From positions 1 through 63,592 of the forward strand of contig CAYZXU010000001.1 in the NCBI GenBank assembly GCA_964482535.1: a stretch of DNA of 63,592 nucleotides. The letters run 5' to 3'. The DNA is from CAYZXU01 sp964482535. Lineage in GTDB: Bacteria; Desulfobacterota; Desulfobacteria; Desulfobacterales; BuS5. Below, piece by piece: positions 9,035-17,477 of this stretch. Below the pieces are notes generated by a model. The model ran no database searches, was not told where the DNA came from, and saw only the letters and a list, made by a program, of their open reading frames with translations. Positions within the stretch are counted from its first letter, which is position 1. Each line of letters starts with the position of its first letter. Both the position numbers and the translations under genes were made by a program.

Positions 9035-9232
9035 TCAGCCTCCTCCGACAATACTTAAAATTTCCAGATTGTCGTTTTTCTTCAGTAAAATATTTTCCCA
9101 TTCTGCTTTTTTTATAAGTTTATAGTTATATTCAACAATAACCGCATCCGGTTTTAAACCTTTATTAATAATATAATTCATCAGAGTTCCGCCTAAAATT
9201 TTTTCAGACTCGCCATTAACAGATATCTTCAT
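9035..9232 (-). CDS. thiS: Sulfur carrier protein ThiS
   Basis: This 65-residue ubiquitin-fold protein, MKISVNGES to LEILSIVGGG, ends in the Gly-Gly tail that is adenylylated and thiocarboxylated to donate sulfur to ThiG. It is the first gene after the TPP riboswitch and its terminator. The ATG at 9232 gives the normal family length; the longer frame runs into the terminator region and is not credible. No thiF adenylyltransferase is found in the window, so that step must be encoded elsewhere. Confidence 0.93.
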   Translation of the reverse strand: MKISVNGESEKILGGTLMNYIINKGLKPDAVIVEYNYKLIKKAEWENILLKKNDNLEILSIVGGG

Positions 9233-9258
9233 GTTTTTATCCTTTAAACCCTTAAAAA

Positions 9259-9296
9259 TAAAAAAGCCGCAAGCCTTAAATAAAAGGCAAACGACT
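9259..9296 (-). terminator. Intrinsic terminator of the TPP riboswitch expression platform
   Basis: Read on the minus strand, AGTCG...GCCTT (ending TTATTT loop) pairs with AAGGC...GCGGCT as an imperfect 13-bp stem, followed directly by a run of T. It lies between the TPP aptamer and the thiS start, so it is probably the terminator formed when TPP is bound. The antiterminator pairing was not worked out. Confidence 0.7.
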
Positions 9297-9373
9297 TTAA
9301 TATAAATCAACCGAATGAATTAACCGACCGAATAAGCTTCGATTAATCATTGGATAAATTATTTTTTAAAGCC

Positions 9374-9461
9374 GCTTCCCTTCGCCGGAATTAACCGGAT
9401 CAGGTTCCAAGGGTTGAAAGTTTATAAAAACTTCTCTCAGCTTAAAAGATGCACCCCTAGC
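9374..9461 (-). promoter_or_regulatory. TPP (THI-box) riboswitch
   Basis: On the minus strand the element contains the THI-box landmarks in order: GGGGTGC at the start, GCTGAGA, ACCCTTGGAACCTGATCCGG and the closing CCGGCGAAGGGAA. These are the conserved pyrimidine- and pyrophosphate-binding parts of the aptamer. It stands 142 bp upstream of thiS and should repress thiSGHEC when TPP is abundant. Confidence 0.95.
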
Positions 9462-9488
9462 GAAATAAAAGCAATTAACGATAACCCA

Positions 9489-10037
9489 TCAACCGTCAAC
9501 CAAACCTACACCAAGCTCCAAAGCCTGTTTATTAATATCAAAAAATTTCAAAGGCACCCGTTCTTTCAAAACCTTTAATATTGATTCGAGTCTGACAATT
9601 TTAAGCATCCCGATAACTGTTCCAAGCATACACATATTATATACAATAGGCTTGCCTATATTATCCATCACTGTTTTATAAATAGGCAGCTCTATCTGTT
9701 TGGCGGCAACTTTTTTATTTAATACAATATAACGGGGGTCGGTTAAAAGCAGTCCTCCCGGTCTTAATATATGGTAAAATTTATCATAAGACTCCTGTGT
9801 CAGGCATACCATCACATTGGGCTGAAGAAGCTCCGGAAAAAGAGCATCGGTTTTGCTGATTACCACATCGCTCCTGGAAGTGCCGCCCCTGGCTGCTGCT
9901 CCATATGCCTGTGACTGTACTGCAGTCAAATTCTCATAAATCACGGCAGCCTCAGCAAGTATTATTGCTGCGGTTATAACTCCCTGACCGCCTGAGCCTG
10001 TAAAAACCATCCAGTACCTGTTGTTCATACTGTTCAT
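9489..10037 (-). CDS. korC: 2-oxoacid:ferredoxin oxidoreductase, gamma subunit
   Basis: This is the gamma subunit of a four-part 2-oxoacid (probably 2-oxoglutarate):ferredoxin oxidoreductase, which makes acyl-CoA with reduction of ferredoxin. Landmarks are the N-terminal FTGSGGQGVITAAIILAEAA, then QSQAYGAAARGGTSRSDVVIS and LLTDPRYI. The ATG at 10037 is preferred because AGAGGA lies upstream; a TTG at 10058 is the alternative. It is downstream of the alpha and beta genes on the same strand, but separated from korB by about 165 bp holding a decayed repeat. Confidence 0.88.
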   Translation of the reverse strand: MNSMNNRYWMVFTGSGGQGVITAAIILAEAAVIYENLTAVQSQAYGAAARGGTSRSDVVISKTDALFPELLQPNVMVCLTQESYDKFYHILRPGGLLLTDPRYIVLNKKVAAKQIELPIYKTVMDNIGKPIVYNMCMLGTVIGMLKIVRLESILKVLKERVPLKFFDINKQALELGVGLVDG

Positions 10038-10104
10038 ATTCAATCCTCTTGGAATCAACTCTTTTTAAAAAAACAAAAAACCATGGACAGGTTGTTACGG
10101 AATA

Positions 10105-10200
10105 AAAATTTCTTCAAGTTCAAGGCAAAAAATCAATTTAACCGTAGGCATACCCGTTGTATTCCGAGGATTAAATTTATTTCCCAACGTAGAAATTGGA
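10105..10200. repeat. Diverged copy of the 141-bp dispersed repeat
   Basis: The stretch with AAGGCAAAAAA, TTTAACC, GTATTCCGAGGATTAAATTT and AACGTAGAAATTGG matches the core of the 141-bp elements at 14784-14924 and 57238-57378, in the same orientation as the second. The terminal inverted repeats are not recognisable. It fills the gap between korB and korC. Confidence 0.5.
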
Positions 10201-10204
10201 TAAA

Positions 10205-11008
10205 TTAACGTTTCGTAACAGCCATTTCAATAGTCTTGTCATATTCACTGCAATATTCAGGTTTTTCTTTATCAACAAATATTCCTGTTTCAATAAGACC
10301 CTGTTTCTTTTTTTCAGGTTTTGTCCCCACCTTTACAGTATTCTTCTTATAATGCTCCATCATCTCCACTGCACCTCCGAGATTATTCTTTCTTCCGAAG
10401 TGTGTGGGGCACTGGGACATGATCTCCAGCACTGAAAAGCCTTTATGATTAATTGCCTTTTTCATAAGATCAGTCGCCTGCTGAACATGATATGTAGTGG
10501 TCCGTGCAACAAAGGTGGCTCCGGCAGCTTCCGCAAGTTTGACAATATTAAAATCATTATCTATTGATCCATAGGGGGCAGTTGTTGCCTTTACGCCTGG
10601 ACCTGACATGGGAGAATACTGGCCTCCTGTCATACCGTAAATACGGTTATTCATTATAATCGCTGTAATATCTATGTTGCGCCGCGCTGCATGAATAAAA
10701 TGATTTCCTCCTATGGCAAGGGCATCGCCATCACCCATGGGAACGATAAGGTTTAGCTCAGGCTTGCTTAATTTAACACCTGTGGCAAAGGCAAGAGCCC
10801 TGCCATGGATGGTATGAAGAGTATGAAAGTCAAGATATCCTGAAATCCTGGCTGAACAGCCTATGCCGGATACCATTACAATATCATTTTTATTCAATCC
10901 AAGCTGTTCAATAGCTCTGACAAGGCTGTTTAACACAATTCCGTGGCCACACCCAGGGCACCACATATGCGGAAAAAATCTCTCTCTTATATAATCTCTT
11001 GTAGCCAT
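10205..11008 (-). CDS. korB: 2-oxoacid:ferredoxin oxidoreductase, beta subunit
   Basis: This is the thiamin-diphosphate-binding beta subunit. Landmarks are HMWCPGCGHGIV, VSGIGCSARISGYLDF, HTIHGRALAFATGVKL and the ThDP motif GDGDALAIGGNHFIHAARRN ending in NNRIYGMTGGQYSP. The 267-residue length is typical of the separate beta subunit. It begins 3 bp after the alpha stop, so the two are tightly coupled. The thiamin cofactor made by the neighbouring operon is needed by this enzyme. Confidence 0.93.
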   Translation of the reverse strand: MATRDYIRERFFPHMWCPGCGHGIVLNSLVRAIEQLGLNKNDIVMVSGIGCSARISGYLDFHTLHTIHGRALAFATGVKLSKPELNLIVPMGDGDALAIGGNHFIHAARRNIDITAIIMNNRIYGMTGGQYSPMSGPGVKATTAPYGSIDNDFNIVKLAEAAGATFVARTTTYHVQQATDLMKKAINHKGFSVLEIMSQCPTHFGRKNNLGGAVEMMEHYKKNTVKVGTKPEKKKQGLIETGIFVDKEKPEYCSEYDKTIEMAVTKR

Positions 11009-11011
11009 AAA

Positions 11012-12160
11012 TTACGCTCCCCTGCCCTTGATAATTCGCAGAACATTTCTGATATCAGACGGAGTAATAAGAAAACCGTCAACCCTGTTTGCCAGGAATA
11101 CATCCTGGGGCCTTGCAACAGCCCTTTGAACGGGCAAAAGCATCTGCCCCATATTCATCTCTACTACAACAATATTTTTTGCATTGGCACACCTGTCCCT
11201 GACATGTTCATAGGGAAATGGCCAGAGAGTCTGAAGCTCAAGACATCCTATCTTTTCTCCCTTTGCCCTTCCTTTTTTTGCCACGCTCATGGCAGAACGG
11301 GCTGATGAACCGTATGAAATCAGTATAATATCAGCACCTTCAATTTCATACTCTTTAAACATTGCAATTTCATTTTCATTATTAACTATTTTATCCACGA
11401 GATGACGGGTCAGCACACGGACATTTTCAGGATTATCAGTTGGAAAACCCCAGATATCATGGAAAAGGCCTGTGACATTAAACCTGTGTACACCTCCAAA
11501 ATCAGACATGGGAAGACGACCGTCCTCCCTTGTAAGATATGGGTGATAATCAATATCCTTTTCAATTGAAGTTTTGAGCCTTTCCGTCACCGGAATTTCG
11601 CCTTTTTCAGGCAAAACAAGTTTTTCCCTTGCATGCCCCACGACTTCATCAAACATCAAAATAACAGGGGTTCTATATCTTTCCGCCAGATTAAAGGCAT
11701 CAACGGTTACCTTAAAAATATCCTGATGGTTGGATGCCGTAAGTGCAATAATTGCATGATCTCCGTGCGTGCCCCACCTGGCCTGTTTAACATCGCCCTG
11801 GCTTGCATGGGTTGGCAGACCTGTTGAAGGTCCCCCCCGCTGAACATTTACAATAACACAAGGTATCTCCGTCATTATGGCATAACCCAATGCCTCCTGC
11901 ATAAGGGAGAAACCAGGCCCGCTTGTGGCAGTCATTGTCTTTTTTCCGGTAAGAGCAGCTCCTATAATGGCGCACATGGATGAAATCTCATCTTCCATCT
12001 GTATAAACCTGCCTCCTGATTCAGGCAAACGTGAAGACAGATGCTCTGCAATCTCCGTGGAAGGTGTTATGGGGTAACCTGCAAAAAAATCGAGCCCTGC
12101 ATACAGCGCTGCCTCCACACATGCCTCGTTGCCCTGAACAAACATAGTTTTTCCGCTCAT
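11012..12160 (-). CDS. korA: 2-oxoacid:ferredoxin oxidoreductase, alpha subunit
   Basis: This is the alpha subunit (pyrimidine-binding and transketolase C-terminal domains), 382 residues. Landmarks are FVQGNEACVEAALYAGLDFFAGYPITPSTEIAE (residues 7-39), IQMEDEISSMCAIIGAALTGKKTMTATSGPGFSLMQE, RGGPSTGLPTHASQGDV and late LQTLWPFP and VVEMNMGQ. The sequence resembles 2-oxoglutarate synthase KorA more than pyruvate oxidoreductase, but substrate cannot be settled from sequence alone. A citrate synthase gene at 40.4 kb fits a TCA-type role. Confidence 0.92.
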   Translation of the reverse strand: MSGKTMFVQGNEACVEAALYAGLDFFAGYPITPSTEIAEHLSSRLPESGGRFIQMEDEISSMCAIIGAALTGKKTMTATSGPGFSLMQEALGYAIMTEIPCVIVNVQRGGPSTGLPTHASQGDVKQARWGTHGDHAIIALTASNHQDIFKVTVDAFNLAERYRTPVILMFDEVVGHAREKLVLPEKGEIPVTERLKTSIEKDIDYHPYLTREDGRLPMSDFGGVHRFNVTGLFHDIWGFPTDNPENVRVLTRHLVDKIVNNENEIAMFKEYEIEGADIILISYGSSARSAMSVAKKGRAKGEKIGCLELQTLWPFPYEHVRDRCANAKNIVVVEMNMGQMLLPVQRAVARPQDVFLANRVDGFLITPSDIRNVLRIIKGRGA

Positions 12161-12197
12161 AATATTAAAAAACCCCTTAAAAAATTTAAAACCTTTT

Positions 12198-12401
12198 TTA
12201 CTTTGTTATAATTTCAATTGCAAGATCAGGACATATGAATTCACAAAGCCTGCAGCATATACAGTCCTCCGGCCGGGCTGCAAAAACCTTGTCAAATTCA
12301 TCAAGTTCAAGCACCTTCCCTGGACAAAAATGCACACATATTCCGCATCCCTTGCACCAGGATCTTTCTATTCTGTGTTCTTTTAATTTCTGTCTCGCCA
12401 T
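12198..12401 (-). CDS. korD: 2-oxoacid:ferredoxin oxidoreductase, delta (ferredoxin) subunit
   Basis: This 67-residue protein binds two 4Fe-4S clusters. The first motif is CKGCGICVHFCPG, the second CICCRLCEFICPD. It begins the korDABC order and lies 37 bp before the alpha gene. It should pass electrons from the catalytic subunits to soluble ferredoxin. The start ATG is preceded by a GAGG sequence. Confidence 0.93.
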   Translation of the reverse strand: MARQKLKEHRIERSWCKGCGICVHFCPGKVLELDEFDKVFAARPEDCICCRLCEFICPDLAIEIITK

Positions 12402-12423
12402 TAAAAATTCCTCTCAATAAAAT

Positions 12424-13596
12424 CTAAACAAACATATTCATCATGGCATCCAGAAAACCGTCAACATTTTCCGGTGTAATCCCGTGCTCTTTGCATATCC
12501 TTTCCACCTTGGACATCCTCATTGAATTTTCCATATCTCCAAGGCCGGAAAATATACCGCGTCTTCTTCCAACCTGATACATACACCTGCGCTCAGGTTC
12601 CATGGAGAGAAATGTGCGGAGGATAGTCAGCATCTTTTCCTTTTCTTCATTTACAGCGCCACCGAGATCTTCGAAAAGATTTAAAATATGGTCACTTTTA
12701 ATAACACTTGTAAGATCGTCATCCAGGTTTTCAATTAAAAGAAGCAGCTCTTCAGCCATCATAAGATCCGTGCACTTGTCAAAACGACCTTCCCTGTATT
12801 CTCTGGCAAGTTCGATTCCTTCCGTAAGCACAAGGGGTCTGAGACGAATAAAATCAGGATTTATCTGATTTAATGCATCTGCTGTCTCAAGTGCGTGAAC
12901 CTTTGAATATTTTCTTCCGCCTAATCCAGGCATCACATACTCCGAAAGCTCCATGCCTGCTTTTTTTACCTTTAAGCCAGCTTTAATATGGTCTGCCTTT
13001 GTAACCCCTTTTTTAACCATCTTGAGAACCTCGTCAAAACCTGATTCAAGCCCTATATGTATTCTGTTTAACCCTGCTTCGCTTATGGCTTTCAGGTCAT
13101 CATCCTTTATTCGCGCAACCGTATGGGAGCGTGCATAGGATGTTATTCTCTCTGCCTGGGGGAAACATTTTTTTAAATAAAGCAAAATTTTCACAAGATT
13201 GGAGGGCTTTATAACGAGGCTGTTTGCATCCTGAATAAATATGGACTTCATGCCTCCGGCAAGCCAGTTAAATGCTGCGCTAAAAGCCTGGAGCTCCCCT
13301 GAATTCATCTTGTCTGTCTCAGCCATAACCTCAGCACGAGTTACATGACCGGATTCATCCGCCATCTTTTCTATTAACTGCACATATCCGCTTACCAGAT
13401 CAATATCCTTTTTCACATGCTCCACAGGCCGCACTGAAAAAGGAAGGCCCTTGTAAACAGGGCAAAAAGCGCAGCGACCCCAGGGACAATTTCTGGTCGC
13501 TCTTATTAAAAGGCTGTATGCCTCGCTGGGCGGCCTGATAGCGCCCTGCTCAAAACCATTATAGGGCTCATCCTTTTTCTTTTTCTGCAAATTCAT
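12424..13596 (-). CDS. Radical SAM protein of unknown substrate
   Basis: The cluster motif is CPWGRCAFC, near residue 36 from the chosen start, followed by the family-type VEHVKKDIDLV. A later IHIGLESGFDEVLKMVKKGVTK segment and EYVMPGLGG are typical of the Elp3/MiaB-like TIM-barrel core. No B12-binding, TRAM or SPASM domain is visible. The ATG at 13596 has a GGGGG box about 15 nt upstream; a TTG at 13635 would add 13 residues. It is 22 bp upstream of korD and may be cotranscribed, but the substrate is unknown. Confidence 0.8.
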   Translation of the reverse strand: MNLQKKKKDEPYNGFEQGAIRPPSEAYSLLIRATRNCPWGRCAFCPVYKGLPFSVRPVEHVKKDIDLVSGYVQLIEKMADESGHVTRAEVMAETDKMNSGELQAFSAAFNWLAGGMKSIFIQDANSLVIKPSNLVKILLYLKKCFPQAERITSYARSHTVARIKDDDLKAISEAGLNRIHIGLESGFDEVLKMVKKGVTKADHIKAGLKVKKAGMELSEYVMPGLGGRKYSKVHALETADALNQINPDFIRLRPLVLTEGIELAREYREGRFDKCTDLMMAEELLLLIENLDDDLTSVIKSDHILNLFEDLGGAVNEEKEKMLTILRTFLSMEPERRCMYQVGRRRGIFSGLGDMENSMRMSKVERICKEHGITPENVDGFLDAMMNMFV

Positions 13597-13738
13597 AAAT
13601 AATCTATAATCCCCCTTATGTTTTCTCTTTATCAATTTTTTTCATTATGTAATATATATATATAAATTAAACAATAAAAAATCAATTTTCAACTTTATGC
13701 AGGCAGCCTGAAAATCTAAAAATTTATATCTATTTAAA

Positions 13739-14776
13739 ATGAAACTCAGCAAAAAAATAATTATAGCAGCTACCCTGTTTTTTACAATCTTCCTGATTGC
13801 AGCCCTTTTATGGCTTGCCTATGAGTTTGCCATATATAAAAACAGGCCGGCCGGTCCTGCAAATACAACAGGTAATATAAAAAAAACCGTGGTAATTCAT
13901 AATGGTCAGAAGTTCTCTTCAACCTGCAAAATGCTTCATGAATCAGGCATTATCCTGAAACCGGAAATCTTTAAATTCTATGCGCGCTTTAAAGGGTATG
14001 ACAAAAAAATAAAAGCCGGTGAATATCTTCTTTCCCCTGCCATGACACCGGAAAAGATCCTTTCAATTCTTGTGGGCGGCCAGGTTCATCTGTACAAACT
14101 GACAATTCCTGAGGGCTATAATATATGGCAGACAGCTTCGGCAGTTGAAAAAGCAGGGCTATGCACAAAGAAAAGTTTTATAAAATCGGCCACAGACATT
14201 TCCATGGTTCACAGCATGGAGATTAATGCCGAAACATTGGAAGGATACCTTTTTCCTGATACATACTACTTCCCTAAAGAGGCTTGCCCTGAAAAAATAA
14301 TCTCAACCATGGTCAGCCATTTTAACAGTATCTTTACTTCCCCATTAAGAGAAAAAGTAAAAAAAACAGGTCTCACGCTGCATCAGGTAGTAACACTTGC
14401 ATCGATTATAGAAAAAGAAACCGGCGCGGCATCTGAACGGGCTGTAATCTCATCGGTTTTTCACAACAGATTAAAAAAAAGAATGCGTCTGGAAAGTGAC
14501 CCGACAGTTATTTACGGCATAAAAAACTTTAACGGCAATATCACCAGAAAAGACCTTGTAAGAATTACTCCCTACAACACATACAAAATAAAGGGGCTTC
14601 CTGTCGGTCCCATTGCAAACCCGGGAATCGAGGCAATAAAAGCTGCATTATATCCTGCCGACACAAAATTTTTCTATTTTGTTTCAAAAAAAACCGGGCT
14701 GCACCATTTTTCAACAAATATAAAGGAGCATAACAGAGCCGTGCGCAAATATCAGCTGCACAGGAAAAAAAAATAA
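13739..14776 (+). CDS. mltG: Endolytic murein transglycosylase MltG (YceG-like)
   Basis: MltG is an inner-membrane lytic transglycosylase that cuts nascent peptidoglycan strands. The protein has one N-terminal membrane helix (about residues 8-29), then the LysM-like segment with KIKAGEYLLSPAMTPEKIL, then the YceG catalytic domain. The catalytic glutamate lies in LASIIEKETG. Further landmarks are VFHNRL, LESDPTVIYGI and YNTYKIKGLPVGPIANPGIEAI. The length of 345 residues is normal. Its 3' end is followed within 10 bp by a 141-bp dispersed repeat. Confidence 0.93.
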   Translation: MKLSKKIIIAATLFFTIFLIAALLWLAYEFAIYKNRPAGPANTTGNIKKTVVIHNGQKFSSTCKMLHESGIILKPEIFKFYARFKGYDKKIKAGEYLLSPAMTPEKILSILVGGQVHLYKLTIPEGYNIWQTASAVEKAGLCTKKSFIKSATDISMVHSMEINAETLEGYLFPDTYYFPKEACPEKIISTMVSHFNSIFTSPLREKVKKTGLTLHQVVTLASIIEKETGAASERAVISSVFHNRLKKRMRLESDPTVIYGIKNFNGNITRKDLVRITPYNTYKIKGLPVGPIANPGIEAIKAALYPADTKFFYFVSKKTGLHHFSTNIKEHNRAVRKYQLHRKKK

Positions 14777-14783
14777 ATTAATA

Positions 14784-14924
14784 TAGCCAATTTCAAAACG
14801 CCCCCTTTCGCCCGATCTCTGCGTCAGGAAAAAATTTTAATCCTCGAAATACTTAATGTATTCCTGTGGTTAAAATTTTTGCCTTTCTTGACCTCCAACG
14901 AAATTGAACATTTTGAAATCGGCT
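14784..14924 (-). mobile_element. 141-bp MITE-like element, copy A
   Basis: The element runs from AGCCAATTTCAAAACG to CATTTTGAAATCGGCT, giving imperfect terminal inverted repeats of about 14 bp. On the minus strand it aligns along its full length with 57238-57378 at roughly 93 percent identity by eye. One base beyond each end, TAATA occurs on both sides (14778-14782 and 14926-14930), which may be a target-site duplication. It has no coding capacity. Confidence 0.75.
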
Positions 14925-14969
14925 CTAATAAACATTACTTTTGAGCGAACCCTTAAAGAAAGAGAAAAT

Positions 14970-15689
14970 ATGGAAAAGACTATCTTTAAAATGAATAAAA
15001 GTTTGGCAACAAATCTGCTGTCATTAGGTTGTGTAATTATTGGTACACTTCTTTCCAATCATATAATTCTAAACACAGGTTTATTTGCCATGTCCGGGGC
15101 AATAACTAACTGGCTGGCTATTCACATGCTATTTGAAAAAGTACCAGGCTTATATGGCACGGGTGTAATACCGGCAAGATTCGAAGATTTTAAAACAGGA
15201 ATCCATAAGCTTGTTATGGGACAATTTTTTTCCCATGAAAATATGGAACGGTTTTTCAAAGAAGCAGCCCCTGAAAAGATTAACCTTGCACCGGTGATAG
15301 ACAGTATAGATTTAGATCCTTCTTTTGATGCAATTCTTGCTGTTGTTATGAGTTCGTCTTTCGCGCCTATGCTCAGCATGATCGGAGGCGCTGAGGCTTT
15401 AATGCCGATGAAGGAGCCCTTTACAATTAAAATTAAGGGGATTTTTCTTGATATTGCAAACAGTGACTCCACCCAGGAAAAAATCCGCGAGTTTTTTAAA
15501 GAATCGGCTGACATTGATGAAACCATTAGTAAAATTGAAACAATTGTAAAAAATCGTCTTGATGAACTAACACCACTGATGGTTAAAGACATAATTCAGG
15601 AGATGATACGAAAACATCTTGGATGGCTTGTGGTATGGGGTGGTGTATTTGGGGGCGTAATAGGATTTATAGTAGGTTTTGCAAATTGA
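14970..15689 (+). CDS. DUF445-family membrane protein
   Basis: This is a protein of about 239 residues with a hydrophobic N-terminal segment (LLSLGCVIIGTLLS) followed by the family signature GAITNWLAIHMLFEKVPGLYGTGVIPARFEDFK. The C-terminus is a second membrane helix, WLVVWGGVFGGVIGFIVGF. DUF445 proteins are membrane-anchored and of unclear function. The open frame extends upstream to 14904, but those codons lie in or just after the repeat, so the ATG at 14970 is preferred. Its TGA stop (15687) is also the first three bases of a repeat end shared with the argC 3' end. Confidence 0.8.
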   Translation: MEKTIFKMNKSLATNLLSLGCVIIGTLLSNHIILNTGLFAMSGAITNWLAIHMLFEKVPGLYGTGVIPARFEDFKTGIHKLVMGQFFSHENMERFFKEAAPEKINLAPVIDSIDLDPSFDAILAVVMSSSFAPMLSMIGGAEALMPMKEPFTIKIKGIFLDIANSDSTQEKIREFFKESADIDETISKIETIVKNRLDELTPLMVKDIIQEMIRKHLGWLVVWGGVFGGVIGFIVGFAN

Positions 15690-15989
15690 GACCTTTGCAA
15701 AAAAATACCTTAGTACCTTATTCCTGAAATGCTGTTATAAAAAACAAGAAAATTATAATAAAAATTAGCTGCAAATTTTGCAGGTGGTTAACCAATGTCA
15801 TTAACTTAAGACTTTTTCATACTGAAATCATCTTATGCAGACCACGAATTGGACAATATCAGCAGAAGCTATACATTTACATTTTCAGAAGCAAATAAGG
15901 ATCGTAAGACTGTCAAGGTAGGACTCGAAATTCAGTTAAAAGAAAATGCCAAATCCATGACCACTGAATAAATGCCATGATATTTGTGC
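15690..15989. other. Intergenic region with a repeat end and a possible gene remnant
   Basis: The first bases continue the TGAGACCTTTGCAAAA word that is also found, inverted, at 46805-46820. Further on, about 15829-15971, one frame without a clear start reads DHELDNISRSYTFTFSEANK and ends ENAKSMTTE at a TAA. It is protein-like and could be the 3' remnant of a lost gene. I do not recognise it. Nothing else is seen before tRNA-Arg. Confidence 0.35.
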
Positions 15990-16065
15990 TGGTACGCCCG
16001 GCTGGGATCGAACCAGCGATCTTCAGCTCCGGAGGCTGACGCCTTATCCACTGGGCTACGGGCGC
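15990..16065 (-). tRNA. tRNA-Arg (anticodon CCG)
   Basis: This is a 76-nt minus-strand cloverleaf with CCA encoded. The acceptor is GCGCCCG with CGGGCGT, the D-arm is AGCCCAGTGGATAAGGC, the anticodon loop CTCCGGA gives CCG and the T-arm contains GGTTCGATCCC. It reads CGG. It lies downstream of folC on the same strand. Confidence 0.94.
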
Positions 16066-16112
16066 ACAGGTTGAAAATAATTTATTAATAAACCCAAGTC
16101 AATAAAAAGAAA

Positions 16113-17399
16113 TCAATTATCAATATTTTTTTCAAGAGCTTCTTTTGCTTCACCAACAACATAGAGTGAACCGGCAACACAGATAACTTCATCCAAAGAT
16201 GCTGTTTCAACGGCATATTTTACTGCTTTGGCAACGTTCTGTATAATTATTACGTCGGGAATTATTTTTTTAGCTATTGCGTAGAGCGCTTGAGGTTCCA
16301 GGGCTCTGTCAATAACCGGTTTTGTCAAAACAGCTTTACTGCAAAGAGGAAGAAGAGAGGCAAGCATTGCCGAATAAGGCTTGTCGTCTAAAATACCAAG
16401 CACAAGTGTAATTTTTTTTCCTGCATACTTCTTTGACAAAAAATCCGCAAGGGTTCTCGCAGCGCTCAGATTATGCGCACCATCAAGAAGTACAACAGGT
16501 GAATCCGAAACCTTTTCAAGCCTCCCTGGCCAGCGATTTTCTTCAAGCCCTTTTTTTATGGATTCTAAAGGCAAAACCGCCTGACTGCTGATTGTAAGCG
16601 CCTCACACGCCGCAAGAACAAGCGCGCTGTTTTCAATCTGGTGTTTTCCCATAAGCCCTTTTTTCATATCACGCCACACATTCTCAATTCCAAAATATGT
16701 AAAAGCGCCTTTGGTTCTGCGGACCCTGAAGTCATCACCCAGTCTGTAAAGCCTTGCCGATTTTGCCCTGGCTATTTTTTTTAAAACATTAATCCCGTTT
16801 TTTTGTTTTACGCCTGTGACAACAGGAATGCCAGGCTTGATAATTCCACCTTTTTCACCTGTTATTTCCGCTATTGTATTACCAAGATATTCCCGATGTT
16901 CCAATGAGATATTAGTTATTACCGATAGTTTGGGATTAATTACATTTGTGGCATCAAGCCTGCCGCCCATGCCTGTTTCGATTATTGCCCAGTCGACCTT
17001 TTGTTCAGCAAATTCAAACAAGGCCATTGCTGTTGCGAATTCAAAAAAAGTGGGCTCTCGCTTACCTGGATTTGCCTGTTTTACCGCCTCATAGGATGTA
17101 ACGACCTCTTTATCTGAGACCGGTTTATTATTAATACATATTCTTTCATTAAATTTAACAAGATGCGGAGAAGTATACAGCCCTACCCTGTATCCCGATG
17201 CATGCAGAATTGAAGACAGGGCTGAAGCTATTGAGCCCTTGCCGTTTGTTCCTGCAATATGAATGCATGAAAACTTATCCTGTGGCCTGCCGAGATGATC
17301 TAAAATACTCTTTATTGTTGCCAGACCCAGCTTTATGCCGAAACGCCTGAGGCCGTACATATAATCGAGACAGTTTTTATATGAATTTTCTCTTGTCAT
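16113..17399 (-). CDS. folC: Folylpolyglutamate synthase / dihydrofolate synthase
   Basis: FolC is an ATP-dependent Mur-ligase-family enzyme that adds glutamate to dihydropteroate or folates. The 428-residue protein has the N-terminal RLGLA-type segment, the P-loop HIAGTNGKGSIASAL (about residues 43-57), SPHLVKFNERICIN, the metal/ATP motif IETGMGGRLDATN, ITNISLEH and late VLLDGAHN and LVLGILDDK. The start lies immediately downstream of the rpsU terminator hairpin, so folC needs its own promoter or readthrough. Confidence 0.92.
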   Translation of the reverse strand: MTRENSYKNCLDYMYGLRRFGIKLGLATIKSILDHLGRPQDKFSCIHIAGTNGKGSIASALSSILHASGYRVGLYTSPHLVKFNERICINNKPVSDKEVVTSYEAVKQANPGKREPTFFEFATAMALFEFAEQKVDWAIIETGMGGRLDATNVINPKLSVITNISLEHREYLGNTIAEITGEKGGIIKPGIPVVTGVKQKNGINVLKKIARAKSARLYRLGDDFRVRRTKGAFTYFGIENVWRDMKKGLMGKHQIENSALVLAACEALTISSQAVLPLESIKKGLEENRWPGRLEKVSDSPVVLLDGAHNLSAARTLADFLSKKYAGKKITLVLGILDDKPYSAMLASLLPLCSKAVLTKPVIDRALEPQALYAIAKKIIPDVIIIQNVAKAVKYAVETASLDEVICVAGSLYVVGEAKEALEKNIDN

Positions 17400-17405
17400 A
17401 ATAAT

Positions 17406-17440
17406 AAAAAAAAACCCGGCCTGAATAAATTAAGGCCGGG
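17406..17440 (-). terminator. Intrinsic terminator after rpsU
   Basis: On the minus strand, CCCGGCCT (rendered on the plus strand at 17415-17422) pairs perfectly with AGGCCGGG (17433-17440) around a 10-nt loop. It is followed in the direction of transcription by nine T residues. It ends rpsU transcription a few bases before the folC start. Confidence 0.9.
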
Positions 17441-17477
17441 GAAAAAATTTAAACAAATTATGTTTTGTTAAATCTAT

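Noticed and set aside
14870..15058. Reverse-strand ORF beginning in the repeat
   Set aside because: It reads through a repeat and into the DUF445 gene antisense, and shares its ending only because the repeat does.
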